Source: Clavelina lepadiformis
Lineage: Eukaryota; Chordata; Ascidiacea; Aplousobranchia; Clavelinidae
Direction: 5' to 3'
Length of the DNA: 64,000 nucleotides
Assembly (NCBI RefSeq): GCF_947623445.1
Contig: NC_135247.1
Span: forward strand, 5,272,501 to 5,336,500
In this document: positions 39,158 to 50,035 of the stretch, one piece after another
Layout: each line of letters begins with the position of its first letter
Numbering within the stretch: position 1 is the first letter of the stretch
Position numbers and translations under genes: made by a program
The notes under the pieces: model-generated
Databases searched by the model: none
What the model was told of the DNA's origin: nothing
Seen by the model: only the letters and a program-made list of their open reading frames with translations

Positions 39158-39806
39158 AAGGTTGGCTTCGGTCAACCGTAAGCTGCACGTTAGTGTGTTT
39201 GTACATAGTGAAAGAACGTGACATCGATAAGCTTTTTGTGTATATTGCCTATTGTTTATGAAGTTCAATTAGCCTGGAATAATGCAAAGTGCCGTAAAAT
39301 TGTTGCCTGGTTTCTTAGAAAAACCCGCGCGAGTAAACTACTTGTATTACCCTTGGTTAATTATTTCCAGGCTTTGTTTTTGAACAATTGCCATACGCAA
39401 ATGGCGGAAACATTAAGCGGCGAGCAACCAGAAACAAATCGCAAACATGAATGGCAGCAGAAGTGCGAGAGTGGTGCCATTTAACTTTCTATATGTGTTG
39501 CCATTTACAATGAACATTTGACACAACTGTAAAAACCTTATAGTAAAATGGTCTTTCCTGTGTGTTTCTGAAGCCTTTAATACAATACCGCAATCACAGT
39601 TTGCCAACAAATAGCTTGTCAATGGAAGCTGCTATTGCGCAATTTGCTGTTGCCCACTGTTTTTACCATGCTGTTGAAAACAATTATGCTTTTTTTGGAT
39701 TCCACAAATAAGTAAAACAAGAAAACCTTTCCTGACAACACCATCGCATCGTTTTCTCCGAGGTTTGATGCAATAAAATAGAAAAAAAATAAATTAAAAC
39801 AACGAC

Positions 39807-39812
39807 TTTATT
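39807..39812 (-). promoter_or_regulatory. AATAAA polyadenylation signal of REV1
   Basis: TTTATT on the plus strand reads AATAAA on the minus strand, 35 bases after the REV1 stop codon (39848..39850). It implies a very short 3' UTR. Confidence 0.65.
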
Positions 39813-39847
39813 GCACAAGGTCAGCGGATACAACAACTACAAAAAAA

Positions 39848-42800
39848 TTAAGCGATGTCTTCTATGTCTAAAGCAACACCAGTGTAGTTTGCTTTTACAA
39901 CATCCTGCAAACTAGAAGTTATCTGCTCGTAGGCGCTAATCCATGACGTCACAACACCGTCATTTTCAATAAAAGTTCCCATGATATCACAGTTTTCCAT
40001 GACGTTTATAATGGAACGACGTAATGTACGCACGAGCAAGTGAACTCCTTCTAAGTCACGAGACTCCGTAACCAAACGACGGAGATACCTGAATCAAAAC
40101 GACACTTAACAAAGATTCAATGAACCATTAAATGTTTTGACATATCTTTAATGTATGTTACACGCTTGTACGTGTAGATTACAACACATCATAAACCGAG
40201 TATAACACCAAGAATAGTTGTGGGTTAACGTCAAAACACCCCAGCACACTTCCAACTCACCCAGCAACATCCAATATATCGGACTCAAGCGGCGGAGATT
40301 CGCCGTGAGCTTCAGTCCATTTTCGAATAATGTCACGTGACTCTTTGACCGTGGTGGCTCCACCCAGCGATGGCGGAGATCGTGCAGCGACATCAGTAGC
40401 CGTTGGAGGTTCTGGGGAAGCTTAAATGCACATTGCACGGGTTATGCTTTTAGACCAGCTATCATCAGTGTATATAATCGATACAGAAATAACTAACGCA
40501 ACATATGCAGCTGTGTGATTACAATCTCACCAGAATCGAGTTCCTGAAACTTTTCTTCCAGAACGACCCGGGAATTAGACCTTCTTTTTGCTTCAGTGTG
40601 TGCAGGAATAGGTGATGATGTCATTGGACCCAGGTTATCCGAGAACTTCCCAGGGGGCTTTTTGATAACGGAAAACATTTCTGTTATGAGCTTGTTCGGG
40701 CTCCCCTTTAATGTTTTCGTAGGGCGCTTACGTTTGGAGGGGGACTTTTTGTGTGCTGCTACATTTTTGGACTGGTTCCCCATTGTTCTAGCAACATTGC
40801 CTGAGGTACGACCGGATTTTGATTTCGAAGATTTACCGACGACATCGTTTGACGTCTCGACATTAATAACGTCTTCTGGGACCTAAAATGGCAAAATATT
40901 CTTACCTTAAAATTACTTTGTGCACACAAACTACAAACAACATTGTCCGCTTTGATAAAAATATTGTTTAGTGAAGACGTCTTGCAATAAAAAGAAATGC
41001 AAACGCATTACCAAGTCATTGTATCATGAACTTTACGTAAGGTTATGATATGTAAGGAAGGTTGCATACGTACCCTGGTGCCCTGTAGCGCCAACTGCTG
41101 ACCTTTTATATCTTTTTCAACCTCTTGGCGGATGTCGTCTGGTAAAGCATCGAGAAAACTTGTGCTGATGCCTTTCTGCACGTAAAGTTGGAGAACATAA
41201 ACAACACGTATACATTGCTGTATGACGTTAGTTATGACAAACTATTAACTGACATTTTCGGTACGTTTATTCAGAGATAATACATTAGTTTGGACGCTAC
41301 TGTCTAGTCCTTGGTTGCTCTCGCAGTTGTTCACGTTGGGAACTTCATCTAGAAAAGTTTGACATAATATCAAGTAAATGAACTATGGTGTGCACTATCA
41401 CAGTTTTATAAGTTTTTTTTACTCTTAGTGTCTTATCTATACTCAATGCTCCTACGAAGCTCAGTGGTAACCACAACGGTACGTTCGCAAATGTGTTTTA
41501 ACAGGAGATTTTACAAGATTAATAAGAATGCTCTCATTTCAAGGCAACTGCGTCATACCGTCTGAATCTATGATGATGCAATCTTCAGCTTTAACAAGTT
41601 TGGTTTTGCTGTCCTCTTCTCTAAACACAATAATAAAACAAATAAATCCAGTATCTAAGAAAATAACAATTTAATTAATCTAACAATATCCTCTTCCGCT
41701 TACTTGGGTTTCATAAACTTGCCGATGGCGGATTTATGAACATCAATTTTGGCAGCTGCAGACTGAAGTTGTGTTAACTGAATTCCAATCCCACGCAAAT
41801 CGGGTATGTTGGTCTTCATGTGAAAAAATTAGACTCAGTTAGCCTCATAATGAAATCACATTTTTCATATTATTTTAACAGATACCTGGAGGCTTTTCAT
41901 GAGAATGATCGCTTCTCTCTTTATGACATCACAATCATCAGTAAAGAAGTCGAGACTTTTACATTTGGACAGACTCTGACATACACCATGCCCACCATAC
42001 TTAGCCGTTTCAACTGGTGCATTGGGAAGACGAACCATTATTTTTAAGGTGACTTTCTTGCCAACCATCTGAGCTTTCTTCAAACGATCACTAACCTGAT
42101 TGTACAGTTATCACTCATAACAACCACATTAATAACGTTAAAAAAATTATAATTTCAGATTTGATTAGGTAAAACATTTTTTACTGAAGAAACATTCAAA
42201 ATATAACAAACAAACTGTAAAAGCTATGCGATTATAAGAACCTCTTTGGCAAGATTGCCGAGAAAGGTTTTCATTTCCTCTTCAGTAGTCAATCTAATTC
42301 CGTAATTAACGTCTGCCGAAACTGACTTTCTTTCCTTAGACTGACAAACCTACAACATAAATTTATTAAAGATAAAGAAATGCTATAATTATATGTAATA
42401 AATAAGCGAAAATTAGAAACTTTTGAATACTTCGCTTGCTACAGCCCATGGTATAGGTATCATCTCACATCTGCTTTTAAAGGCTACACCAATGTCATTG
42501 CAAAAAATATCACATACCACATCATATACGGTAATTTGATCGTAGAAAAACTACAATATTTATGTATCTCTTTTCACCTCTCTTTTGTCCACACCTCGGC
42601 ACAAATCATACAACTTTTGTCCATTCTTTACACCAAATTCTTTCTTAAGAATTGACAACGAAATCAATTTTAAATCTCCACACGTTTTCACACCAAGTTC
42701 TTGCAAGCGTGATGCTGAAATAAGTTATTATTAAAACGAAGTTTAATAAACGGCCTTCATAAAATGTCAGCAGACCTAACAAATCTTAAAAATGGCGAAA

Positions 42801-45800
42801 CATCCATCCTAGCAGCATACCTGTGGACCTTCCAACACCAGGAAGATCTTTAACTTTCTGGTCATGAATAAAAAAATCGACTTGATTGGATTTAACTTCA
42901 TGTAGGCCATTTGGCTTACCAACCCTGGTAGCCATCCTTGCAATGCTGATACTGGGAGCAATACCTGCAAATTACAATTGACTACCGATGTGATATTCAT
43001 GAAACTATTAAAGATAAACATGTCCTAGCCCATTGCAAACAAATTGTCAATGGTGACTTTTCAGCTGTATAGACTCAAGTTAATCAAATCTTAACTATTA
43101 TTATTATTGCACGACTTGTAGCAGCATTCAAAGTGACAATTTTCTTTTAGGTTTTAATAAACGCAGCTGTTACTGAAAACAAATTGCAAAGAATTTACTG
43201 ATGGTGGCTGAACTGTGCTAACCCAGTATATAGTAAAATATAAAAACAGAATATAAGGTGGCACTCTATAGGGTTAACTTTTATTTTAAATTTTAATTCT
43301 GCTACACGGGCTTTCGCAAGCATTAGCTTGCTTCATCAGGTGTATAGTAAGAAATGGCAAAAGAATTTACCATTAGAGTTACCTAATAATACTCAAGGTA
43401 TTACCAGCTGATGCATTGCATCCAGTCTCATCCTTAATTTTCTGCCGAATATGCTGAACAATTGTTGATGGAGACAGGCCAGTATCTGCCACCAGATGAG
43501 TGATATCTAATAAAGCTTCATCACAACTAACAGCTTCTATTGACTTTGTGTAAGAAGTTAAAACAGTATATAGTTTCTGTGATGCTTGCCGATACGCGCC
43601 AAAATCATAAGGAATTGCTCTGAATATAAAGAAAACGTAAAACAATAATAAAAACATGTTTATCCAAGTATTTTACTGGAGAAAAATCTTTACACAGTAA
43701 ATGCAAAAATAAAATTTGACAGTGAAAAACACATTACAGAATAAGATATCTAAGTACTAAGTAAATACCTTCATTATGGTATATTTAACGCACTAAAACC
43801 TGATGTATTTATGTTAACATAAATAAATTTTATATTAGTGTACTTTGAGTTCTTACACGAGGTCAGGACATAGTTCAATAGCTTTCCCGTAAAACATTCC
43901 GTTTTTCAGACCTACCCTCCTTGCTTCATAATTGCAAGATGCAATTTCTGAGTATGAGGAGACAGTGTTGGCTGCTGTCTTACTGCCAGTATCCTTTGGC
44001 TGGTCACAAAAAGCAAAACAAACAATTGGATTTAGTGTGTATTATGTTGGAAGATAGTAATGACATAAATACACTTGGAAATTGATACGGTAGAAATAAC
44101 GGGCCAACAATGATGTAAATAATTTGAAAACATTATCTTGAGCACATTATGGGCACATTTTCATTAATTTTGAACGAAGTAGCGAACGCTTACTAGCTTT
44201 TCTTGACACTCCGTCTCTCTCTTTTTCTTGTCAAGTTTCTGGTGATAGTAGTTCATTTCAAATTCTGGATCAGTACCAGGACGTTGTTGAAAAGTGGCTG
44301 GAGCATTTGCCGAATGATGAGTGACAGCCACAGGCAATCCAGCTAAATGAGGTCTTGAGAGCAAGCCAACAGAGACAAAGAAACAATCCATATCAATGTG
44401 CACGATGTATTTTCCTCTTGTTGTTGAACAACCGGGTCCTACAAAATAAAAATATATTCATACAAGGCAACACATCAATCTGGCCATGCTAAGGATATGG
44501 GTCAAAACCTGGAGTTGTTGTAGCAATTTTCCTCAATTCATTAAAGCCTGCGAGGTTAGCATTTTCATTTGATAAAGACCTATAAACAGACTTAGAGTGA
44601 ATGATGTTGAAATCCAGTTCACACATTTATCTAACAAGCCAACATCACTAAAACCCGAAACAGCTTTTATTTGGTGAATGACAGCTTTACCTCACGTAAT
44701 CAGCTAATTCAGTCCTCCAAGTGGAAAGAAAATGTAGACGAGAATGAGAATAAAAGTCGGATAAGAAAGTGGAATCAGTAGTTGACACAATTGTCCTGAA
44801 GAACAACAACACTGCTATTTATATTTTCAAAAAGCTATACACACAACATCAGTTAATACTAGAGTAATGTTTTGTCTCCACCTTAAACTGAACGCCATGC
44901 AATCATAATTCCAAGTTCCAACCACACAATTATTCCAATTTTGTTTAATACTATTCCCAAAATGAGCACAAACTCTCAAAATTACCCAAGCTAAATTTCA
45001 AATATTGACTAAGTTTAATTTTTGTGAGATATTCTCCTGGGGAGTGGGATTATTACCATATCAGAATAGGTAAGACATAGGTGGTCAAGAACAAATTACA
45101 AGATTTAAAAATATATCTTATTCTTACGTAAAAATAGTCTTCAAAATGGCACAAAATGTACAGGTTTAGTATCGGTAGCACTGTCAAATATAACTAAATA
45201 CAAAAATTTATTGCAGTGCCTTTTCAGATAATCTAAAGACCGCTAGAACCTTGAAGATGACATAGTTTCCATTTTCTTTGAAGTTGAAGGAGCATATGGA
45301 GGTGGAGTTTCACGAGTTGAGGAATTACCGTCATCGGGGAAAGTTTGTGTTTCTGACATGCTGCGATCAGTTGAAATCAGTCTGCTTTCTTTAACTGAAA
45401 TAAATTCATGAAGATTGTAATTTTATAAGTAACAATACAAAGAATTTAAACTTTCTAAGAAAATATTTTTATTCAAGCTATCATTAATTATTTACATTGC
45501 TAAAACTTATATCGGCATATTTCTCAAAAGTTTATAAAAGAAGTAAATCTATTAATATTTCCACTAAAAAATAATTACTGGTAGTTTGTACCAAATATGC
45601 TGTTATTAGACATTCCAGTTAAAGTAGTTTGCATGCGGCTGACACCCCTTGCAGCAACAATATATGGTTGAATTGGCAGTTGTTTTCCTTCCTTTATACA
45701 ATCAACAACCCATTCAGGTCGAACTATCTTCTGATTTGGCCTTAAATCTTTAGTTTTTGCACGGGGCAAATTCGTTGCAATTATGTGGGTGGTACCTGTA

Positions 45801-46193
45801 CTGAAAGTTGCATGCAATCAAAGTTAAAAAATAATAATATAACACCCTACTAGTATAGATTTCAATATTTTACATATGTATAGTCGGATACGATAGAAGT
45901 ATACTTTAGCATGATAACAAAATTTTCCATTGTCAATGGATGGCACACCTCGAGTAGTAAGCATGGTATCTTCCACCATGTTGCGCCATTAATGCTTTCA
46001 ACTGATCCGCTGTTGGACTTGTGTATCCATCAACGTGTATTGCAACCCCTTCAAATATTGATGAGAGCTTTCCAAGGCGTTCACTTTGTTTTGTAAATTG
46101 TTCCTCCAATTTTTGTAATTTTGCATTCATGTATCCACCTCTTTCACCCCAACCATCATCAGACTGTACTTTTAAAAATCCACGACCTCCCAT
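39848..46193 (-). CDS. REV1: DNA repair protein REV1 (translesion deoxycytidyl transferase), 1030 aa, 19 exons
   Basis: Y-family polymerase that inserts dCMP opposite lesions and abasic sites and scaffolds other translesion polymerases; nuclear. Exons: 46193..45949, 45800..45592, 45394..45250, 44795..44691, 44579..44509, 44438..44194, 43993..43857, 43619..43405, 42964..42821, 42714..42578, 42349..42242, 42095..41886, 41813..41704, 41620..41559, 41348..41254, 41175..41074, 40882..40531, 40420..40261, 40088..39848. The N-terminus has the family signature DGWGERGGYMNAKLQKLEEQF-like segment, then BRCT (about 50-125: GGRYHAYYSS, THIIATNLP, RPEWVVDCI). The polymerase core has HIDMDCFFVSVG near 274, SCDEALLDIT near 419, ARMATRVGKPNG, LPGVGRST and KIMVRLPNAPVETAKYGGHG. 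One ubiquitin-binding motif is visible (FLDALPDDIRQEV, about 753). The last about 95 residues are the C-terminal polymerase-interaction domain. About 220 residues shorter than the human protein, mainly in linkers. A second ubiquitin-binding motif was not found. Confidence 0.97.
43230..43345. repeat. possible interspersed element remnant with hammerhead-like hairpin (REV1 intron)
   Basis: Lies between REV1 exons 8 and 9. On the minus strand it reads CTGATGA, A, GCAAGC, TAAT, GCTTGC, GAAA, flanked by TACAC and GTGTA, followed by an A/T-rich tail. The hairpin arms (43316..43321 and 43326..43331) pair perfectly. The outer TACAC/GTGTA also pair. The strings CTGATGA and GAAA flank stem II exactly as in a hammerhead ribozyme, but only four bases lie between GAAA and the outer stem, so no stem III or cleavage site is visible. 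Element boundaries are approximate. Confidence 0.35.
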
Positions 46194-48228
46194 TTTATAA
46201 AATGACTAACAATAAATAAGAATGCAAAGCAAAAATTTCATCACAAAAATATCTGATTTATTACCTAAAAGAAAAACAGTGTCATACAAATTAAACTAGC
46301 ATTACGTGTGTTAAATAGTAGTTAAGTAATATTGGAGTCTTCATCCTTCATCCAACTGAGGTAAGTCTTTGTATAGCTTGTGGATGATTTTATATTGCGT
46401 TAGCATCTGTGCATTTTCTTACTGTTGTTGGTTTTTAATTTTTATGTTGTCTTGCGTGAATCTGAAATTGTTTGTAAGAACCACTGAACAGGAGTTATAG
46501 CTGTTAATGCCTTGCTTAAGTATGTGATGGTTGAGCCACTCCATTGGACAATCTTACTTTTAACTTTTTTTGTTGTATTTAAATTTTTTCATTGGTTACT
46601 TTCCTTTATAAACATTTGCACTTTTAACCACATGGTATTTATTACATTATGACTGTTAGTTTGATTAAGTTTACATTGTTTAGATTTGCTAATGAGGTGA
46701 TATCAATTTTTACCTGTTGGCTGTGCTGCTGCTGAGCAAGTGAAAGTGAAATGTACACGCAGCCTTCAATGATATATGGAGTCAGATATACGTCTTTTCA
46801 GGTATCATCATCTTGCAACAATTGCAGACGGCCACAAGGGTATTCAAATGGTATCTAATGTTGGAATAATTCAAAGCAAGCCCACCGCTTTACCTGCTCG
46901 TCTACTAAGCCAAGTTAGCCAACACCAACCCAAATATAATGCACAAACATGGATGATTTTTGTTATTATCATGAAGCTTTTGGTGGTATGGTCAACGGTA
47001 AAAACATTGGAATAATTATAACAACTTTTAATTATTTCATTTAAGCAAAAATGAGTTGATTTCTTTTGTTCACCAGCAAGCTAAAAAAATTAAAGCTTGA
47101 TTTTCTTGCTCATTAAGCACTTTGATTTTCTAAACTGAGCAAAGTTAACAGATTTATGTTTGCAAAAATGTTATAAATTGTATTCTCACAAATTTGATTC
47201 TTTTTCAATTTAGCAAATTTCTAATTAGTATGTTTTATAGTTAAGACTTAACTTTAATCTAGTATTTCAATTTGAATGTTACATTTTAAGTCCTGACTAA
47301 AAATTACAAGTGTGTGCCTATTCGAAAACAATTTCTTTGGGAAAAGTACGACAAAAAACATTCTCAAGATTTGGTAAACAACTTTATAACTTTATACTAA
47401 CTTTTACGTAATATATATAATAAAATTTGTTTTCAGATCATGTTTAATTAATGGTTAAAAGTACATTGTGATTTCTGTTTGAGTAACCAGTTAGGAGCAG
47501 TAAATATATATAGTTAAGCTTTTAAGTAGGCGATGTCAGAGGTTCAAAAGAACCCAATCAACAGCAGTATACATCTCATGAAAAACAATTTTTAATTTTT
47601 AAAAACAGTTTGATTGAAATTCCAGTTGCCTGTTCTTCATTGATGAAATTCCACCATAAGCAGCGAATGGCTGGTGGCACTCTTTTTAAATTCACCCTGA
47701 TGAGTGCCAATGACAATAACTCTTTTATAGCATTATCTTAAATAGCCGTAATGATTTTCTTTATTGCTTAGCCAGTTTGACATGTGTTTAAACAAATTTG
47801 CTTTGTGCGTTTATCGAAATAAGTATTCAAGTTAAACTTCCCGAGGCCAAAAAATGTAATCAACATCACCTGTAAAGTCATTGCATGGGTCTTTGCATAA
47901 GTAAAATGAAGAGGGGCATACATACTGTATAGTGCATACCTATGCCAGAGTTACTCCACTCTACAATAAGTTTCACTACAAAATTTATCATTTAGCAATG
48001 ATTCCAGTAGTTTAAAATACTTTAAGGAGTGGAAGAAAGTGCAAAAGTGCAAGAAATTACTGCGATTGTATGATTAGAAATTTATTAAATAATTTGGATT
48101 ATTCCCAGATAAGAATTAATGTAGGGAGTCTTCTTATTTATTGCTGACGACTGATGAGATACTTTTTAAAAGGAAAAAAATTAGCATTGCCATTTATATA
48201 ACACAGAATCGGTACTGGTGGATCAACA
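46194..48228. other. REV1 upstream region and AT-rich spacer
   Basis: About 2 kb. It must include the REV1 promoter. One coding-looking stretch is present on the plus strand (46801..47013, acceptor CTTTTCAG, reads YHHLATIADGHKGIQMVSNV and ends KTLE then TAA) but it has no convincing upstream partner. I could not assign it. No repeats with clear ends. Confidence 0.4.
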
Positions 48229-48437
48229 ATGAAAAGCCTTGTAAAATGTTAAGTGTTCATTATTTTAAGTCTTGCTGTATCAACTTGTAACGTTCAAAGT
48301 GGTAGTTTTTGGCACGTCAGTGATTTTCGCAACAATATTTATTATATACTACTCCCAAATGAAGTAGATACAAATAAAATGTGTCCATCTTTTTATAACT
48401 ATCCTTCTATTGATTCTGGCCCTTGGAATGACTCCAA
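48229..48437 (+). pseudogene. SMPDL3-type phosphodiesterase, first-exon copy with stop in signal peptide
   Basis: The exon reads M-K-S-L-V-K-C, then an in-frame TAA (48250..48252), then VFIILSLAVSTCNVQSGSFW and HVSDFRNNIYYILLPNE, ending NDSK with donor GTAAGT. SMPDL3A/SMPDL3B, secreted acid-sphingomyelinase-like phosphodiesterases, start with a signal peptide followed by a G-x-FWHVTD metal-binding motif and a cysteine segment. The order here is the same (FWHVSDF then MCPSF). The hydrophobic stretch after the stop is a good signal-peptide core, so one nonsense change breaks an otherwise intact exon. The next exons expected downstream on this strand are instead found inverted at 48500..48951. 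Alternatively a non-SMPDL3 upstream exon supplies the start, but the missing metal-site exons argue for a dead copy. Confidence 0.75.
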
Positions 48438-48499
48438 GTAAGTTTGTTTATGATCTTTTGAGGTGCACTAAGAATGTGGTATATTGACTGTCTTTTCAA

Positions 48500-48951
48500 T
48501 CAAGCTCTCCATATAAGGCCAATGCTGGCAACAATGTCATTTGGAGTTGAAGGCATTTCATTCTTTGGCAAATAATCATGATTTCCGAGAACAGAAAAAA
48601 CCTGATTAAGGAAGCATGAAACCTCTTTTATATAATTCTTAAGATTTCTTATTATGATGTTTATGTACAGGTGGTTATTTAAAGCGTAGCATTAGAATAT
48701 ACTTAAACAGCAGGAAAAGCTTCTTGAATGATAGATGTAAATTCCGATATGATATGAAGCATTAAGCTAACATTGAGATTCTTCTCTTCTTCATATGCAT
48801 GAAATACATCACCACTATATTATAATCAGTTTAAATGTTGCTTGAGTACTTTTAAATTTTGTCACTGGTCACTGCCATCTGGCTTACGCCGCCCACAAGA
48901 TGAAATATTGGTATGGTTCAATGGACTTCATTGTATGAATAGATGAATCGA
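48500..48951 (-). pseudogene. SMPDL3-type phosphodiesterase, inverted and broken exons 2-4
   Basis: Three minus-strand pieces follow SMPDL3 order. About 48951..48884: DSSIHTMKSIEPYQYFILW, where family members continue TGDD (metal ligand); here it reads AA then TAA. About 48766..48710: MLHIISEFTSIIQEAFPA with donor GTTTAA. 48601..48500: VFSVLGNHDYLPKNEMPSTP (GNHD is the calcineurin-like metallophosphoesterase signature) reaching IWRA then TGA where the family has a conserved W-x-P-W-L, so TGA probably replaces TGG. Acceptors precede the second and third pieces. No later exons (the HTH metal motif, C-terminal domain) were recognised. Two stops, loss of the WTGDD motif and opposite orientation to the first exon mark it as a rearranged pseudogene. 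Confidence 0.78.
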
Positions 48952-49581
48952 CTAGATGTTTACAAGTTGCGCACAAATGAGTAGCCGTGATGCAATAACA
49001 ATACCAAGGCTTTGATAACCTATTTAAAAAATTTTGAGATGCTACTGTAAGTTGGTATTTAAGCCTATGCATGAGTACCCAATCTCTTTCTATCTCTTTA
49101 GAAAGCAATTAAGTTATCTATATTTTGTGATATTGTAGTAAAATACCTTCTCAGACACCTGCTTCTGAACATGTTATCCAATGTCATTTATACGAGTCGA
49201 GCTGATGTAAGGCACGTTGACGTCAGGCAGACGCGCAAAGTCGCTTTCCTTTTTTGCTTTTCCAAGCCAGAGATAAGCATGTTACCAAAGCGAGATAAAC
49301 TCGCTTAAAGGCGTTATAAATGTAAAAAGGGTACGTAATAATGCATGGACAATAAAAGGCCTCGAAAAATTGAACGTATGCTTTTTTAATTGCTTGGTTG
49401 CAAAAATGGGAATTCCCTGTAATTAGCCAGCGATGACGTAACTCTCTACCCAAGCATCAAATCCTGGCTCCAACACTGGTGCACAGTCATTACATGACCT
49501 TATACTAACAATCAAAGCATCAGAAACAAGTGATTGCAAATCAAGCAATTGTCCATGTAAAGATGGTACACTGCAGTGGTA
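48952..49581. other. spacer between pseudogene and MULE
   Basis: No gene assigned. The open frame 49223..49453 (-) is AT-shaped with no domain. Downstream exons of the SMPDL3 copy were looked for here and not found. Confidence 0.4.
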
Positions 49582-49591
49582 CTCGCTTTAC
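49582..49591. repeat. 10-bp target-site duplication, left copy
   Basis: CTCGCTTTAC immediately outside the left terminal inverted repeat of the MULE. The identical string is at 50942..50951 outside the right end. A 9-11 bp duplication is typical of Mutator-like elements. Confidence 0.88.
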
Positions 49592-49598
49592 GGTGTAC

Positions 49599-49804
49599 CG
49601 ACACTTAATCACGCGACACTTAATCACGCGACACTTAATCACGCGACGCTTAATCACCGACACATAATCACTAGGACATTTAATCACGCGACACACAATC
49701 ACTAGGACATTTAATCACGCGACACATAATCACTAGGACATTTAATCACGCGACTTGGATACTTAATCACGTGACATTTAATCACGCGACACATAATCAC
49801 TTGG
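49599..49804. repeat. left subterminal repeat array of the MULE
   Basis: About 13 units of 14-16 bases built from TTAATCAC, CGCGACA and TAGGACA. Units alternate after the fourth between CGACACATAATCACT and AGGACATTTAATCACG, giving a 30-31 base higher-order period. One unit near 49750 carries an insertion (CTTGGATA). Such arrays are candidate transposase binding sites. Confidence 0.88.
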
Positions 49805-50035
49805 ATGCGACTGCCAAAGGCTTCGTTGGTCTTTCTTTTAGAACTCCCCGACAATTGTTTTGACTCCGTTGCGCCGGTTTCTCTATAATGTTTCTTTAAA
49901 TCAACACCAGCTTCATAAAGTCTAATTGTTACATTGTCCGAAAGCATAACCTATGTAATATCTAACATTATTCTACTGTATTGTCACCGAAGCTCTTGAC
50001 CAAAGTACCATCAAAACGTTACACCGTAAAATACA

